Origin: Paenibacillus sp. FSL R5-0517
GTDB taxonomy: Bacteria > Bacillota > Bacilli > Paenibacillales > Paenibacillaceae
NCBI RefSeq assembly: GCF_037974355.1
Contig: NZ_CP150235.1
Location: 5,704,001-5,768,000, forward strand
Length of the DNA: 64,000 nt
Direction: 5' to 3'
Shown here piece after piece: positions 25,931 to 35,544 of this stretch. The position numbers and the translations under genes are program-made. A model generated the notes under the pieces. The model was given only the letters and a program-made list of their open reading frames with translations, did no database searches and was not told where the DNA came from. The number at the start of each line of letters is the position of its first letter. Within the stretch, counting starts at the first letter, position 1.

Positions 25931-25978
25931 AATGAGGATGTCCCTCGTCATATTCATGACTTATGGGACACCCTCATT
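25931..25978 (-). terminator. terminator of the metal importer operon, copy 2 of a repeated hairpin
   Basis: AATGAGGATGTCC pairs with GGACACCCTCATT around an inner GTCAT-ATTC-ATGAC. The internal sequence CGTCATATTCATGACTTATG is identical to the copy behind metQ at 14876-14922. Confidence 0.75.
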
Positions 25979-26022
25979 GTTATAATTTTGTTTATTCACC
26001 TATAATTCAATTTAAACTTTAA

Positions 26023-26895
26023 TTACCGTGCTGCGAATTTGCGACGAGCGTAACGGAATACGATGCCATGTTTCGGGGACAGCAGCAGTGCGAGAACAAA
26101 CAAAATCCCAGCTACTGCCACCATGCAGCCCGCGATGGAAGCATCCAGGGCGTATGCCATGATGTAACCCCCAACCGAGGAAGCTGCTCCGATCAAGACG
26201 GCATACAGAATCATTTTGCCCAGACGATCTGTGAGCAGGTACGCCGTCGCCGCAGGTACAATCAGCATGCCCACCACGAGAATTGAACCCACACTTTCAA
26301 ATGAAGCTACGGATGTCATGGAAACGAGTCCCATGAGCAGATAGTGGAACAGCACTACTGGAATGCCACAGGCAGCAGCCAGCGCCGGATCGAAGGCACA
26401 TAGCTTGAACTGTTTGTAGAACAGCCCAATGACGACGAGGATAACGAGTAACGTGATACCAAGCATCCAGACTGCCCTCGGCCCCACATCTGTGCCCCCA
26501 AGGGTTAGCGTATCCCACTGCACATAAGCGATCTCGCCGAACAAGACACAGTCCAGATCCAGATCGATGTGCTGAGCGTTTAGACTAATCAGAATGACGC
26601 CTACTGCGAAGAGTGCTGTGAACACAATTCCGATGGAGGCATCTGACGAGAGTCCACCCGCCTGCAAACTCTGTATGAAGAATACCGTCAGTAGACCAAA
26701 CACGGTGGCACCGAGCAGCATCCATAACGAATCTCTGGAACCGCTCCACAGGAAAGCAATCGCAATACCAGGGAGAACCGCATGGCTGATCGCATCACCG
26801 ACCAGAGCCATTCGCCGCAGGATCAGAAAACAACCGAGGATGGCGCAGGCAGAAGAAACCAGTACGGCCGTCAAGATAATCCAAAATGTTGCCAT
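26023..26895 (-). CDS. mntD: metal ABC transporter permease, second subunit (MntD-like)
   Basis: The 290-residue permease of the ABC-3 (Mn/Zn/Fe) family has about eight to nine membrane spans. Family segments RRMALVGDAISHAVLPGIA and SVGSILVVGMLIVPAATAYLL are present. It is the last gene of a four-gene importer and its ATG overlaps the previous stop (TAATG). Two different permeases, as here, are typical of TroCD/MntCD systems. Confidence 0.88.
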   Translation of the reverse strand: MATFWIILTAVLVSSACAILGCFLILRRMALVGDAISHAVLPGIAIAFLWSGSRDSLWMLLGATVFGLLTVFFIQSLQAGGLSSDASIGIVFTALFAVGVILISLNAQHIDLDLDCVLFGEIAYVQWDTLTLGGTDVGPRAVWMLGITLLVILVVIGLFYKQFKLCAFDPALAAACGIPVVLFHYLLMGLVSMTSVASFESVGSILVVGMLIVPAATAYLLTDRLGKMILYAVLIGAASSVGGYIMAYALDASIAGCMVAVAGILFVLALLLSPKHGIVFRYARRKFAAR

Positions 26896-27854
26896 TACAT
26901 CTCCCCCCGTTCCTGCTGATTCCGCTGTGTGGCGAGAGTCTGAAGTGTAGCCCGCTCTTCACGCATATATGCGGACTTCGCCTGAATACTACGTAACCGC
27001 CTGGCTAATAATCCACGACGCGGTGCGAGCAAGGCTGATCCGGCAAACAACACCGTAGCCGCAAGAACGGTTACAGGTCCTGTCGGCAGATTAGGTACAA
27101 GCGTGCTGAAGATGGTTCCTGTTGCTCCACTCAATGCACCAAATATGCCTGCCAACACCACCATCAGTGCGAGTGAGTCGGTCCAGCAACGTGCCGCTGC
27201 TGCCGGAGTTACCAGCAAGGCTGCAACAAGCACCACACCAACGGCCTGAATCCCGGCCACCACCGCGATCACCGTCAAGAGCAGGATGAGCTGCTCTAAC
27301 ATGGCTACTGGCAGTCCCATACCTCGTGCAAATCCCGGGTCAAAACTCACCAGTTTGAATTCCTTGAACCAGGCCAGACAGGCAATCAGCAATACGAGAC
27401 ATACACCACCCATGACATACACATCCGTCATGACCATGGATGCCGCCTGCCCAAACAAATATTTATCAAGTCCGCTTTGGCTTCCGCTCGCTCCATGCTG
27501 GATGCGCGTCAGCATCACTACACCAATCCCGAAAAATACGGTCAACACAATGCCCATCGCCGCATCCTGTTTGATCCGGGAGTAGCGTGTAATCCACGAA
27601 ATTCCGAAGGTAGCAACGATACCTGCCACCAGAGCACCGAACAGGAATAACCCTACAGACTTCGTTTCCGTTAACATAAATGCAATACAGATCCCAGGCA
27701 GAGCAGCATGAGCAAGGGTGTCCCCCATCAGACTCTGCTTACGAAGGAAGGTGAAGGAGCCAATAATTCCACTACTGAATCCGAGCAACAGACAGCCAAG
27801 CAATATCCAACGGGTATTGGGGTCGGACAAGATGGCAATGATCCAGTTCCACAT
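26895..27854 (-). CDS. mntC: metal ABC transporter permease, first subunit (MntC-like)
   Basis: The 319-residue ABC-3 family permease contains FLRKQSLMGDTLAHAALPGI and QAVGVVLVAALLVTPAAAAR. It has a longer, charged cytoplasmic C-terminal tail than MntD (RSIQAKSAYMREERATLQTL). Its start lies 3 bp after the ATPase stop codon, and its stop overlaps the mntD start by one base. Confidence 0.88.
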   Translation of the reverse strand: MWNWIIAILSDPNTRWILLGCLLLGFSSGIIGSFTFLRKQSLMGDTLAHAALPGICIAFMLTETKSVGLFLFGALVAGIVATFGISWITRYSRIKQDAAMGIVLTVFFGIGVVMLTRIQHGASGSQSGLDKYLFGQAASMVMTDVYVMGGVCLVLLIACLAWFKEFKLVSFDPGFARGMGLPVAMLEQLILLLTVIAVVAGIQAVGVVLVAALLVTPAAAARCWTDSLALMVVLAGIFGALSGATGTIFSTLVPNLPTGPVTVLAATVLFAGSALLAPRRGLLARRLRSIQAKSAYMREERATLQTLATQRNQQERGEM

Positions 27855-27857
27855 GTA

Positions 27858-28679
27858 CTACACCTGGCCTTTCTCCGTCCGGCTTCCGATCATGGCAATC
27901 CGGCCTCCGTACGTCTCTTGCAGTGTATCTGGTACAAATACTTCACTTGTCGGTCCGCCAGCCACCAGTCGTCCATTGAGCAGCAGCACATGGTCGAAGT
28001 ATTCCTCGACTGTCGCCAGATCATGGTGAACGACAAGTACCGTCTTGCCTTGTTTCTTCAACTGCTCCAACAGGGAAATGATCGCTTTCTCCGTGGTGGC
28101 ATCCACACCTGCAAACGGCTCATCCATGAAATACAGATCTGCGTCTTGCACGAGTGCCCGCGCCAGAAAGACACGTTGCTGCTGTCCACCCGACAGCTGG
28201 CTGATCTGCCGGTACATGTAATCGCCCATGCCGACTTGTTCCAGGCAGTGTGCTGCCAGGTCCCGCTCCTTTTTCCCCGGACGACGGAACCAGCCCAGAT
28301 GACCATACCGTCCCATCATGACTACATCGAGTGCATGCGTAGGGAAATCCCAGTCGACCGATTCCCGTTGGGGTACATAACCGATGCGACGACGTTGTTC
28401 CCGGTACGATTGTCCGAAGATCCGTACCTCACCATGCATCTTCGGTACCAGTCCCAGAACGGCTTTGATCAGGGTTGATTTTCCGGCACCATTCGGTCCG
28501 AGTATTCCGATAAGCTGCCCTTCAGGGATATCGAAGGATACGCTGCTAAGCACCGGCTTTTTGTGATAGGCCACGGCCAGATCCCTCACACTAAGAGGAG
28601 CCGACGTAGGCAGCGTTCCCTGCAAGTGGCTGTTGTTCAGATTCGTAGGAGTTTGTTCCGATAAAGTTGTATCATTCAT
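27858..28679 (-). CDS. mntB: metal ABC transporter ATPase (MntB-like)
   Basis: The 273-residue ATPase has Walker A GPNGAGKSTL, signature LSGGQQQRVFLARAL, Walker B LYFMDEPFAGVD and a switch histidine in VVHHDLATV. A 25-residue hydrophilic N-terminal extension precedes LSVRDLAVAYHKKPVL. It energises manganese/zinc-type import with MntC and MntD. Confidence 0.9.
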   Translation of the reverse strand: MNDTTLSEQTPTNLNNSHLQGTLPTSAPLSVRDLAVAYHKKPVLSSVSFDIPEGQLIGILGPNGAGKSTLIKAVLGLVPKMHGEVRIFGQSYREQRRRIGYVPQRESVDWDFPTHALDVVMMGRYGHLGWFRRPGKKERDLAAHCLEQVGMGDYMYRQISQLSGGQQQRVFLARALVQDADLYFMDEPFAGVDATTEKAIISLLEQLKKQGKTVLVVHHDLATVEEYFDHVLLLNGRLVAGGPTSEVFVPDTLQETYGGRIAMIGSRTEKGQV

Positions 28680-28710
28680 AATCCTGTAACTCCTCTCTTC
28701 ATAGGATTCA

Positions 28711-29661
28711 TTATTTCAGGGCTTCTACAATCGTCTCAACATTGTGGCGAATCATACCGATGTATGTGCCTTCTTCCGTTCCTTCAGCCCCCATGGCATC
28801 CGAGAACAGTTCTCCACCAATGTTCACTGTATGCCCTTTTTGAGCTGCTCCGGCAATAATGGCTTCCATCGCTTTGGCAGGCACACTTGATTCAACAAAA
28901 ACGGCTTTGATATGGTTATCCACGAGATAATCCCTCAGTTCGCTAACATCTTTTGCACCGTATTCGGCTGCTGTACTAATGCCCTGAAGCCCCATCACTT
29001 TCATGCCATAAGCTTGACCGAAATACCCAAATGCATCATGTGCCGTGACCAATACCCGGCTTGCTTCCGGAATCTCCAGAATCTTCTCACGTACCTCGGT
29101 ATCCAGATCTTTGAGCTTCGCCAGGTATGCCTCTGCCTGAGCCTTGTATTCTTCCGCATGATCCGGGTCCGCCTCCACGAGTGTATCGCGTACAGCTTCT
29201 GTCGCATGCATCCAGTGGCTGACGTTAAACCAGACGTGTGGGTCATATTCGGTGCCGCCTGTATCTTTGCCTGAGTGTAACTCCTCGACTGGAATGGTCT
29301 CTGTAACGGCTGTAACCAGCTTGCTTGAGGACATTTTCTCCAAAATGTCTGTCATTTTGCCTTCGAGATGCAGTCCATTATAGAAAATGACTTTTGCTTG
29401 TTCCAGCTTGCGAATATCACCTTGGGATGCCTTGTACAAGTGGGGGTCAACGCCCGGGCCCATGAGCCCGGTAACCTCAACATATGCTCCGCCTACCTCA
29501 CGTGCTACGTCAGCGATCATGCCCGTTGTAGCGGTTACTTGCAGCTTGCCGTCGTTGCTCGTCTCCGCATCACTTGAACATGCTGAAAGTACGACAACCA
29601 GCACCAGAACCGCTAGCGTGATGACTCCCCTCTGAATACTCCTCATCTTCACCATTAACAA
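28711..29661 (-). CDS. mntA: metal-binding lipoprotein of an Mn/Zn ABC importer (MntA-like)
   Basis: The protein of about 316 residues is a lipoprotein (LSACSSD lipobox) of the cluster A-I (ZnuA/PsaA/TroA) family. Likely metal ligands are the histidines in DPHLYKAS and DPHVWFNV, a later acidic residue, and aspartate in GGELFSDAMG. It lacks the long His-rich loop common in zinc-specific ZnuA, which favours manganese, though this is only suggestive. A TTG at 29661 has AAGGGG nine bases upstream; ATG at 29655 is the alternative. It is the first gene of the operon. Confidence 0.88.
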   Translation of the reverse strand: MLMVKMRSIQRGVITLAVLVLVVVLSACSSDAETSNDGKLQVTATTGMIADVAREVGGAYVEVTGLMGPGVDPHLYKASQGDIRKLEQAKVIFYNGLHLEGKMTDILEKMSSSKLVTAVTETIPVEELHSGKDTGGTEYDPHVWFNVSHWMHATEAVRDTLVEADPDHAEEYKAQAEAYLAKLKDLDTEVREKILEIPEASRVLVTAHDAFGYFGQAYGMKVMGLQGISTAAEYGAKDVSELRDYLVDNHIKAVFVESSVPAKAMEAIIAGAAQKGHTVNIGGELFSDAMGAEGTEEGTYIGMIRHNVETIVEALK

Positions 29662-29711
29662 TTCAATCGTCCCCTTTCCCTCTCCTAAAAGTATTGTCCA
29701 CATCTAATTTT

Positions 29712-29739
29712 GTTGTACAAGGTATTAAGTTTTAATCAA
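29712..29739 (-). promoter_or_regulatory. candidate promoter of the metal importer operon
   Basis: TTGATT (29739-29734) and TACAAC (29717-29712) are 16 bp apart. The sequence is AT-rich with no recognisable MntR or Zur box, so metal control is not shown here. Confidence 0.4.
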
Positions 29740-29779
29740 GACTAATAATGTTTCCCTTGTGCAAATTTTATCCGAAGCC

Positions 29780-29811
29780 AAAAAAAAAGGCAAGGGATTA
29801 TTTCCCCTGCC
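29780..29811 (-). terminator. terminator downstream of the first PBP gene
   Basis: GGCAGGGGA and TCCCTTGCC pair with a short loop and are followed by nine T on the minus strand. Confidence 0.85.
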
Positions 29812-29892
29812 TGTCCTCATATACATTTAATTCACTTCATGAACCTTTTGGTTACAATGCTAAAAGAGCTGATTCCCGCGATGTTCTTTGCG

Positions 29893-31869
29893 TTACTCTT
29901 TGTCTTTTGCTTCGTCTTTTTTCCCTTTTGGTGTTCCGTCAAGACCGTACACTTCATCGTATGCATCGAAGATTTTCCGTGCAATCGGCGACGCACTGAC
30001 TGACCCGAACCCACCTTCAGGTACAACAACAGCTACAGCAAGCTTTGGATTATCTCGTGGTGCAAAGGCGATAAATACACCATTCTCTTTTTTGTTCGGT
30101 CCGGTCCCCTGCTCTGACGTTCCTGTTTTCCGAGCAAAATCGTAAGGGAAACCGTCAAATGAACTTACTTTGGTAACCATTCCTTTATGCACTTCATTCC
30201 AGTGCGCATCGGCAAAATCAACTTCATTGAGTACTTTAGGTTTGATCTCCTTCACTACATTGCCGTCCGCGTCACGGATTTCCTTCACTAAGTGAGGCTC
30301 CATCCGTTTGCCCTTATTGGCAAGCATGGTCGTGTATTGGGCGAGTTGCATCGTGGTATACTTGGCTTGCTGACCAAATGAGGCAAACGCCAAACGTGTT
30401 AGAGCTGATTCGTCTTCATTATTATATTCTAGCCTACCCAGAAATTCATTAGGCAGATCTACACCAGTGGACACACCCAAGCCAAATTCCTTCATGTGTT
30501 TGTCCCAGATATCAATTCCTTTATCCGAGCCATATTTGCTTAACAAACGTTTACCTACCATATCGATCATAAACGCATTGGAGGATTTCTCGATCGCTCT
30601 TCTCGCCGTAATAGAACCATTATAAGCAGAATGCGAGTTCTTTACTTGTCGTCCATCTTTCCCCAGAATGGCATATCCCTGATCATGATAGGTCTGTCCT
30701 GCTGTAAATAATCCCTCTTTTAATCCAATCAGCACACTTAGCGGTTTGATGACCGATCCAAGAAGTACTACGGATTCCGCACGACTAGGCTTGGCATCAT
30801 TCGGTGGGAACGACTCGGTGGTTCCGTTTCGAAACACATACTTGATTTTGTCATAATCCCAATCGTTCGGATCATAATCCGGCATACTCGCCATCGCTAC
30901 CACATTTCCCGTATCCACTTCCATGGCTACTGCATATCCAGTAATCGCCTTCGGGAGTCTGCGCAGTTCGTCCGTAATCGCCTCTTGTGCAGCCATCTGA
31001 ATTTCCTTGTTAATGGTGGAAACCAGACTGTAACCTTTCTCCGGTGGAGTCTGTAGCATCGTTCCATCCGGCAGATTACGTGCGTCAATATCAATGGACT
31101 GATATCCGCTTCGTCCACGGAGTTCTTCCTGATATTGCAGCTCGAGCCCATCAAAGCCAACCTTCTCCTCCTCATGGTACACAAGACCAGGATCACGTTG
31201 GTTACTTGCCCCCTCGCGGATGGCTTTATATTTGGCAATGGAATCCGGTGCCCGTTTAAACTCTCGTGTGTAACCCACAATCTGAACTGCTACACCATCC
31301 GGGTCATATTTCCGTATGTTTTCTTCCAGCACCATAACGCCCGGATACTCCGCTTTTTTCTCCATGAAAAAGGCAATTTCTTTGGTCGATAGATCAGACT
31401 TCACCAGCCTCGGCACATATCCAAACGTTTTCTGGTAGTCCAGATCCAATCGTTTGATGATTTCTTCCGCGTCCGGCTGCTCTTTGTCTCCTGGATTAAA
31501 CTGCTTAAACACAGCCGCCAGATCATGAGCCAGTTCCTCTGCTTCCTGTCTACGTTCATCATTCCGATAATCCTCATATAACAGCACATACAGGGACTGT
31601 ACAGGTTCGGAATAAGCGAGCGCGACTTCCCCTGTCGCATCATAGATGGGACCGCGAACAGGTGCAAGTGGAATATCTTTGGTATTACGACTCGTTTCCA
31701 TATACGTCAGTTCAGGACCCTCCACAAACTGCACAAAGGCTAATCTGAAAATAAGGATACTGAATATGACAAATGCCGCGAAAAAAAACAGATTCAGCCT
31801 TGCGGTGGAAGGCTTGTTGACGGGTGTATCTTCCTCAGTCATGGGTTTCTTCCTCAATCGGTTAAACAT
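29893..31869 (-). CDS. class B penicillin-binding protein (PBP2-like transpeptidase)
   Basis: The 658-residue membrane-anchored peptidoglycan transpeptidase has one N-terminal membrane span (residues 27-45) and a dimerisation/pedestal domain (about 65-290). The catalytic domain has the S372-V-I-K375 nucleophile motif, S-S-N at 429-431 and K-T-G at 581-583. No PASTA repeats are present, so it is unlike SpoVD/PBP2x. Its C terminus is charged (GTPKGKKDEAKDKE). It is a clear paralogue of the gene immediately upstream. ATG at 31869 follows GGGAGAGGCTTAAAAC. Confidence 0.92.
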   Translation of the reverse strand: MFNRLRKKPMTEEDTPVNKPSTARLNLFFFAAFVIFSILIFRLAFVQFVEGPELTYMETSRNTKDIPLAPVRGPIYDATGEVALAYSEPVQSLYVLLYEDYRNDERRQEAEELAHDLAAVFKQFNPGDKEQPDAEEIIKRLDLDYQKTFGYVPRLVKSDLSTKEIAFFMEKKAEYPGVMVLEENIRKYDPDGVAVQIVGYTREFKRAPDSIAKYKAIREGASNQRDPGLVYHEEEKVGFDGLELQYQEELRGRSGYQSIDIDARNLPDGTMLQTPPEKGYSLVSTINKEIQMAAQEAITDELRRLPKAITGYAVAMEVDTGNVVAMASMPDYDPNDWDYDKIKYVFRNGTTESFPPNDAKPSRAESVVLLGSVIKPLSVLIGLKEGLFTAGQTYHDQGYAILGKDGRQVKNSHSAYNGSITARRAIEKSSNAFMIDMVGKRLLSKYGSDKGIDIWDKHMKEFGLGVSTGVDLPNEFLGRLEYNNEDESALTRLAFASFGQQAKYTTMQLAQYTTMLANKGKRMEPHLVKEIRDADGNVVKEIKPKVLNEVDFADAHWNEVHKGMVTKVSSFDGFPYDFARKTGTSEQGTGPNKKENGVFIAFAPRDNPKLAVAVVVPEGGFGSVSASPIARKIFDAYDEVYGLDGTPKGKKDEAKDKE

Positions 31870-32190
31870 GTTTTAAGCCTCTCCCGTTCCTCTATAAAAA
31901 TAAAATATTTAATCTGTCTTGTGAACGTGTTCAATCCCCTATTTAATCCTATCTCATACAAGTCTACCAAAGGTTTGCTGTCACGTCTTTCAATTTTTGG
32001 TTACATTTTCGTAAACAGAAACGTACACTACCCAATCTATTGATTTCAATGTAAACACTGACATATCAACGTTTGTCCCCTTCTCCCGATCGCGTTTACC
32101 CTTCCCTTATATAAACGTGGTACAGCTCATATGGTTACATATTAATGCAACTAAATAGTTCACTCTTACGATCCATTCTCCTTGTAAAAA

Positions 32191-32218
32191 CAAAAAAGAG
32201 GACCCACGAAGGGTCCTC
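32191..32218 (-). terminator. terminator between the two PBP genes
   Basis: GAGGACCC and GGGTCCTC form a perfect stem with an ACGAA-type loop, followed by TTTTTTG on the minus strand. This implies that the downstream PBP gene has its own promoter in 31870-32190, where no gene is seen. Confidence 0.85.
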
Positions 32219-32238
32219 TCTGTAACCAATGCCTCACA

Positions 32239-34275
32239 TCACTGTGTGCCTGATTCCGATTCTGAATCTTTATTTTTGTCCTTTTTCGGTACACCATCAA
32301 GACCGAATTCCTCGTCATAGGCATCGAAGATCGCACGTGCAACCGGAGCCGCACTACTCGAACCAAAGCCCCCTTCGGGAATAACCACAGCGACAGCAAG
32401 CTTCGGATTATTACGTGGAGCATAGGCGATAAACACCCCGTTATCCACCAGTTTGCCACCTACTACCTGTGTCGATGTTCCTGTTTTTCTGGCAAAGTCA
32501 TAAGGGAATCCACTAAATGCCGAAACTTCGGTGGCCATGCCTCGTTGCACTTCATTCCAGTAGGCGTCGTTAAACTCAACCGTGCTGAGTACCTTCGGTT
32601 TTACCTTCTCGACCACATTGCCTTCCGAATCACGGAACTCTCTAACCAGTTGTGGCTCCATACGTTTACCTTTATTCGCCAGCATCGTCGTGTACTGAGC
32701 AAGCTGCATCGTTGTATATTTCCCTTGCTGACCAAAGGAACCATACACGAGGCGAGTCAGCGAGCTTTCCGTTTCGTTCATGTAATCCCGTATGCCCAAG
32801 AACTCATTCGGCAAATCAACCCCTGTAGATATCCCAAGGCCGAACTGCTTCATGTATTCATCCCATTTCTCAATTCCAGTCGCACCGTATTTCGAGTACA
32901 ACTTCTTCCCGATCTCATCAATCATGAACACGTTCGAGGAATGACGAATCGCATCACGAGGATACATTGCACCATACACATGCCCTGATGAGTTCTGCAC
33001 TCTGCGGTTGTCTCCACCAAAGGTCGTTGAACCTCTATCGGAATAAACCGTATTGGTAGTGAAGAAACCTTCTTTCAAACCGATCAAGACACTCAGCGGT
33101 TTGATGGTGGAGCCGAGTAGAACGATTGATTCAGCTCGCTTTTTAGAGTCATCCGGAGGGAATGAACGAATCGTACCATTTTGATACACATACTTGATAT
33201 CATCATACTGATCATTTGTGATACTGCCTGTTCTCCAGATGTTGGTATCATAATCTGGCATACTGGCAGCAGATATGATTTTTCCCGTATCCACTTCCAT
33301 CGCAACTGCAAATCCCGTCTTTGCATTTGGATGCAATCGACCAGAAACCGGGTTCCGATGAAGCCAACTCAACTGATCCAGAATGGCCTGTTCTGTTTTC
33401 ACCTGAACGTTCTTGTTAATGCTGGAAATCAGGTCGTAACCTTTCTCCGGCGGGGTAGAACCAGCCACACCTTCAGGCAAGTTACGCAAATCCACATCAA
33501 CGGATGTATATCCGCTTTTGCCGCGGAGAGCATCCTGATATTGCAGCTCAAGTCCATCAAAGCCTACAAATTCATTTTCCGTATACACCAGGCCCGGGTC
33601 CGTTTGCGTTTTGTTGGCCTCGTCCACTTCTTTGTATTTATTCAAAGTTTTCGAACTTTTAAATTTCTTCAGATAACCGATCGTCTGAACTGCTACCGTA
33701 TCCGGATCATAGAACCGTACACTCTCCTCGACGATCTGAATACCTTTGAACTCGTCCTTGTGCTGAAGGAAATAAGCGACTTCTCCCTCGGACAGATCAC
33801 TCTTGATCAGGCGTGGCATAAAACCGTTCGCTTTGCGGGAGTTCAAGTCCATCTCTTCAATGATCTGTTCCACTGTAAGTGACTCTGAATCCTTCGATTT
33901 GTACTGTTCAAACACATCATGCAATCGGGTTGCAATATCCTGTACTTCCCCTATGTTAGGACTCGGTTTCCCATCAACATCCCCATAATTCTTATACAGC
34001 GTCAGGTATAGAGACTGAATGGGCTTGGAGTAAGCCAATTTCACCTCACCAGTAGAATCATAGATCGTACCTCTCACAGGAGGAAGCGGTACATCCTTGG
34101 TAATGTTACTTGCTTCTTCCTGACTGAGTTCAGGCCCTTCGACAAATTGCAAAAAGGCCAAACGTACAATAATAACGCTAAAAATAACAAAGGAAGCGAA
34201 GAAAAATACGTTCATTCGGTAACTGAATCGCCGTTTGTCTGTAAGTTCATCCTTCTCATTGGAATGCTTTTTCAT
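32239..34275 (-). CDS. class B penicillin-binding protein, tandem paralogue
   Basis: This transpeptidase of about 678 residues shares long blocks with its neighbour: LLGSTIKPLSVLIGLKEG around the S-x-x-K motif, SSN in RHSSNVFMI, KTG in FARKTGTST, and QLAQYTTMLANKGKRMEP. It differs by a 30-residue acidic/serine insertion near LLP-like pedestal positions and by an added segment after AILDQLSWLHRN. ATG at 34275 has GAGG eight bases upstream; a longer frame to 34332 is not supported. Confidence 0.9.
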   Translation of the reverse strand: MKKHSNEKDELTDKRRFSYRMNVFFFASFVIFSVIIVRLAFLQFVEGPELSQEEASNITKDVPLPPVRGTIYDSTGEVKLAYSKPIQSLYLTLYKNYGDVDGKPSPNIGEVQDIATRLHDVFEQYKSKDSESLTVEQIIEEMDLNSRKANGFMPRLIKSDLSEGEVAYFLQHKDEFKGIQIVEESVRFYDPDTVAVQTIGYLKKFKSSKTLNKYKEVDEANKTQTDPGLVYTENEFVGFDGLELQYQDALRGKSGYTSVDVDLRNLPEGVAGSTPPEKGYDLISSINKNVQVKTEQAILDQLSWLHRNPVSGRLHPNAKTGFAVAMEVDTGKIISAASMPDYDTNIWRTGSITNDQYDDIKYVYQNGTIRSFPPDDSKKRAESIVLLGSTIKPLSVLIGLKEGFFTTNTVYSDRGSTTFGGDNRRVQNSSGHVYGAMYPRDAIRHSSNVFMIDEIGKKLYSKYGATGIEKWDEYMKQFGLGISTGVDLPNEFLGIRDYMNETESSLTRLVYGSFGQQGKYTTMQLAQYTTMLANKGKRMEPQLVREFRDSEGNVVEKVKPKVLSTVEFNDAYWNEVQRGMATEVSAFSGFPYDFARKTGTSTQVVGGKLVDNGVFIAYAPRNNPKLAVAVVIPEGGFGSSSAAPVARAIFDAYDEEFGLDGVPKKDKNKDSESESGTQ

Positions 34276-34380
34276 CCATCCTACCTCTTTCATGACTTGA
34301 TGCATACCGCTCAAACTGATTCTTTCCGGCATGATAACCTGGCAACGTCGTCATATTCCGGACCCATGTCCGTAGTAATG

Positions 34381-35526
34381 TTAAGCTGATTGATCCTTCA
34401 GATGGGTGTCGGCAAAATTCGGAGGATTGAACCAGTCTCCACTGATCGCCCATGTCGGGTCAAGCGGGACCCAGCTCTCGGAATCGCTCAAATACACTTC
34501 ATTCCATGCATGCGGACCATATCCGCCCTGACCGTTATACCCAAGTCCTGTAACCACTTTGACTTCAAGCCCTTGTGAACGGGCCATCACAGCATAGAGA
34601 CGGGCATAATCAATACATACACCTTTGCGTGTATCAAATGTATTCTGCGGATTCTGTTCATGCCATATGCCCTTTTGTTCATAGTCATCCACTTTACCAT
34701 AGTCATACTGAATACGTGAACCTACCCACTCGTATAACGCTCTTGCTTTGGCTTCATCCGTCGATTGGCCTTTGACAATTTCTTTCGCGGCAGATTCAAT
34801 ATCCGTCGGAATATTATGGTCAATGACTTCATATTTGCGTTGCAGGATGCCGCCCAGTTCCTTCTGCACAGCCTGCGTGAATACGGGCAGCTTGTCCTTG
34901 ATAAACGTGCCAGACAACGGTTCAATTACCGATTTGGCCCCTTGCATATAGATTGGAGATGCCTCCACATATCGGCTGAACATGCTCCCGGGGTAAAGAC
35001 TGACAATCATGAACAAGACCGCAATGACAATCATTCCACGGACGGAGCCTATGATGGTGCCAATGATTGCACCCGTCAGCCGACTAAGCATACCTTTCGG
35101 CGCACTTTCCTCGGCTGACCCCTGCCTGCTGCTGAAAATAAATGAAGAGAGCAATCCGAGAACCAATCGGATGAGTCCATAACTCAGTACAAATAATACA
35201 GCGAACCGCATCAGTGGAAAATCTGCGATCGCCGTAACCAACGTATAATACATCTGTTCCCACCGGTTCAACTCACGATTAGGCATGGCTGAAGCATACT
35301 CAGACAACCACTGCTGTACATATGGTGCAAGCCATAACGTTAAACCGATCGATAACAGAATACCAATAACCGCCATAATGCCATCCATCAGGAACCCGAA
35401 GAGTCTGCCTGCTGAACGAGAAGCCCCTCTGGACCAACCCTGCAATAAAGAAGCAGCCACAATCAGCAGCAGCATAATCGTGATGCCATTCAATTCCTTC
35501 AGGCTGTCCAGCCAATTCTGCAGCAC
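34381..35526 (-). CDS. CvpA-like membrane domain fused to a transglutaminase-like domain
   Basis: The 381-residue protein starts with four hydrophobic helices resembling CvpA/colicin V production proteins (first 190 residues). A transglutaminase-like cysteine peptidase domain follows, with a visible triad: C in RKGVCIDYARLYA, H in YGPHAWNEVY and D in PLDPTWAIS. Such domains cut or crosslink proteins or act in cell-wall turnover. It lies just upstream of two PBP genes on the same strand, separated by about 100 bp, so a wall-related role is plausible but unproven. Confidence 0.82.
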   Translation of the reverse strand: MLQNWLDSLKELNGITIMLLLIVAASLLQGWSRGASRSAGRLFGFLMDGIMAVIGILLSIGLTLWLAPYVQQWLSEYASAMPNRELNRWEQMYYTLVTAIADFPLMRFAVLFVLSYGLIRLVLGLLSSFIFSSRQGSAEESAPKGMLSRLTGAIIGTIIGSVRGMIVIAVLFMIVSLYPGSMFSRYVEASPIYMQGAKSVIEPLSGTFIKDKLPVFTQAVQKELGGILQRKYEVIDHNIPTDIESAAKEIVKGQSTDEAKARALYEWVGSRIQYDYGKVDDYEQKGIWHEQNPQNTFDTRKGVCIDYARLYAVMARSQGLEVKVVTGLGYNGQGGYGPHAWNEVYLSDSESWVPLDPTWAISGDWFNPPNFADTHLKDQSA

Positions 35527-35544
35527 GTACCGATTCCCCCTTTA

